Shown here: in pieces, positions 46,686-46,767 of the stretch
Numbering within the stretch: the first letter of the stretch is position 1
How the letters are laid out: every line of letters starts with the position of its first letter
NCBI GenBank assembly: GCA_030527105.1
Contig: JAUNBK010000021.1
Location: 1 to 46,767, forward strand
Reading direction: 5' to 3'
DNA length: 46,767 bases
From: Planctomycetia bacterium
Lineage (GTDB): Bacteria > Planctomycetota > Planctomycetia > Pirellulales > Thermoguttaceae
The notes under the pieces: generated by a model
Told to the model about the DNA's origin: nothing
The model's database searches: none
What the model saw: the letters and a program-made list of their open reading frames with translations, nothing else
Translations under genes and position numbers: made by a program

Positions 46686-46767
46686 TGGTACTGAATGATT
46701 TCTCGATGGCGAATTCTCGACAGCGGCACACCAAACTTTCAATATAAACTTTCAAGATCCAATTACA

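Overview
The window looks like a chromosomal segment of a planctomycete (Planctomycetota; Pirellulales or Thermoguttaceae-like is my guess). The evidence is two giant surface proteins that open with the LEPR-XLL signature, a FlgI-like/HEAT-repeat lipoprotein, a pilin-like protein with a GVLTFEW-type N-terminus, DUF11-like and DUF4190-like envelope proteins, and a SUMF1-type (formylglycine-generating-enzyme-like) protein. Sixteen protein genes are supported. No rRNA, tRNA, CRISPR array, transposase or integrase was seen. The lineage is inferred from protein families, not from a marker gene.

Left part (1-13 kb): on the minus strand, an incomplete DUF11-like secreted protein runs off the left edge, preceded by metG (methionyl-tRNA synthetase). 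A plus-strand multi-pass DUF4190-like protein follows, then about 1 kb of repeat-rich non-coding DNA, then ppdK (pyruvate phosphate dikinase, minus). ppdK is transcribed divergently from a Gfo/Idh/MocA oxidoreductase gene, and their -35 boxes lie inside a perfect 11-bp inverted repeat. The FlgI-like/HEAT lipoprotein and smc come next on plus.

Middle (16.8-34.2 kb): two consecutive minus-strand giant genes encode LEPR-XLL surface proteins of 3142 and 2339 residues, about 16.5 kb together. They are built from beta-propeller (FG-GAP-like), PPC-like, Ig-like, cohesin-like and dockerin/EF-hand modules. Upstream is a small pilin-like gene with its own near-consensus promoter and a terminator.

Right part (34.5-46.8 kb): on plus, aroC (chorismate synthase) and an AsmA-like membrane protein, then a second Gfo/Idh/MocA oxidoreductase, an autotransporter and a small membrane protein. 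On minus, the last gene fuses a beta-helix, a helical segment and a SUMF1 domain. Its C-terminus and the hairpin just downstream recall diversity-generating-retroelement targets.

The least explained signal is a family of roughly 100-bp imperfectly palindromic intergenic repeats, with about ten full, partial or degenerate copies in both orientations. One copy supplies the last codons and stop of a gene. A 20-bp perfect inverted pair of its ends brackets a 264-bp MITE-like unit, and one full copy follows a near-consensus promoter with no adjacent gene. Promoters throughout follow TTGAC(A/G)-N16/17-TAnA(A/C)T, so housekeeping-sigma control is likely for most transcription units.
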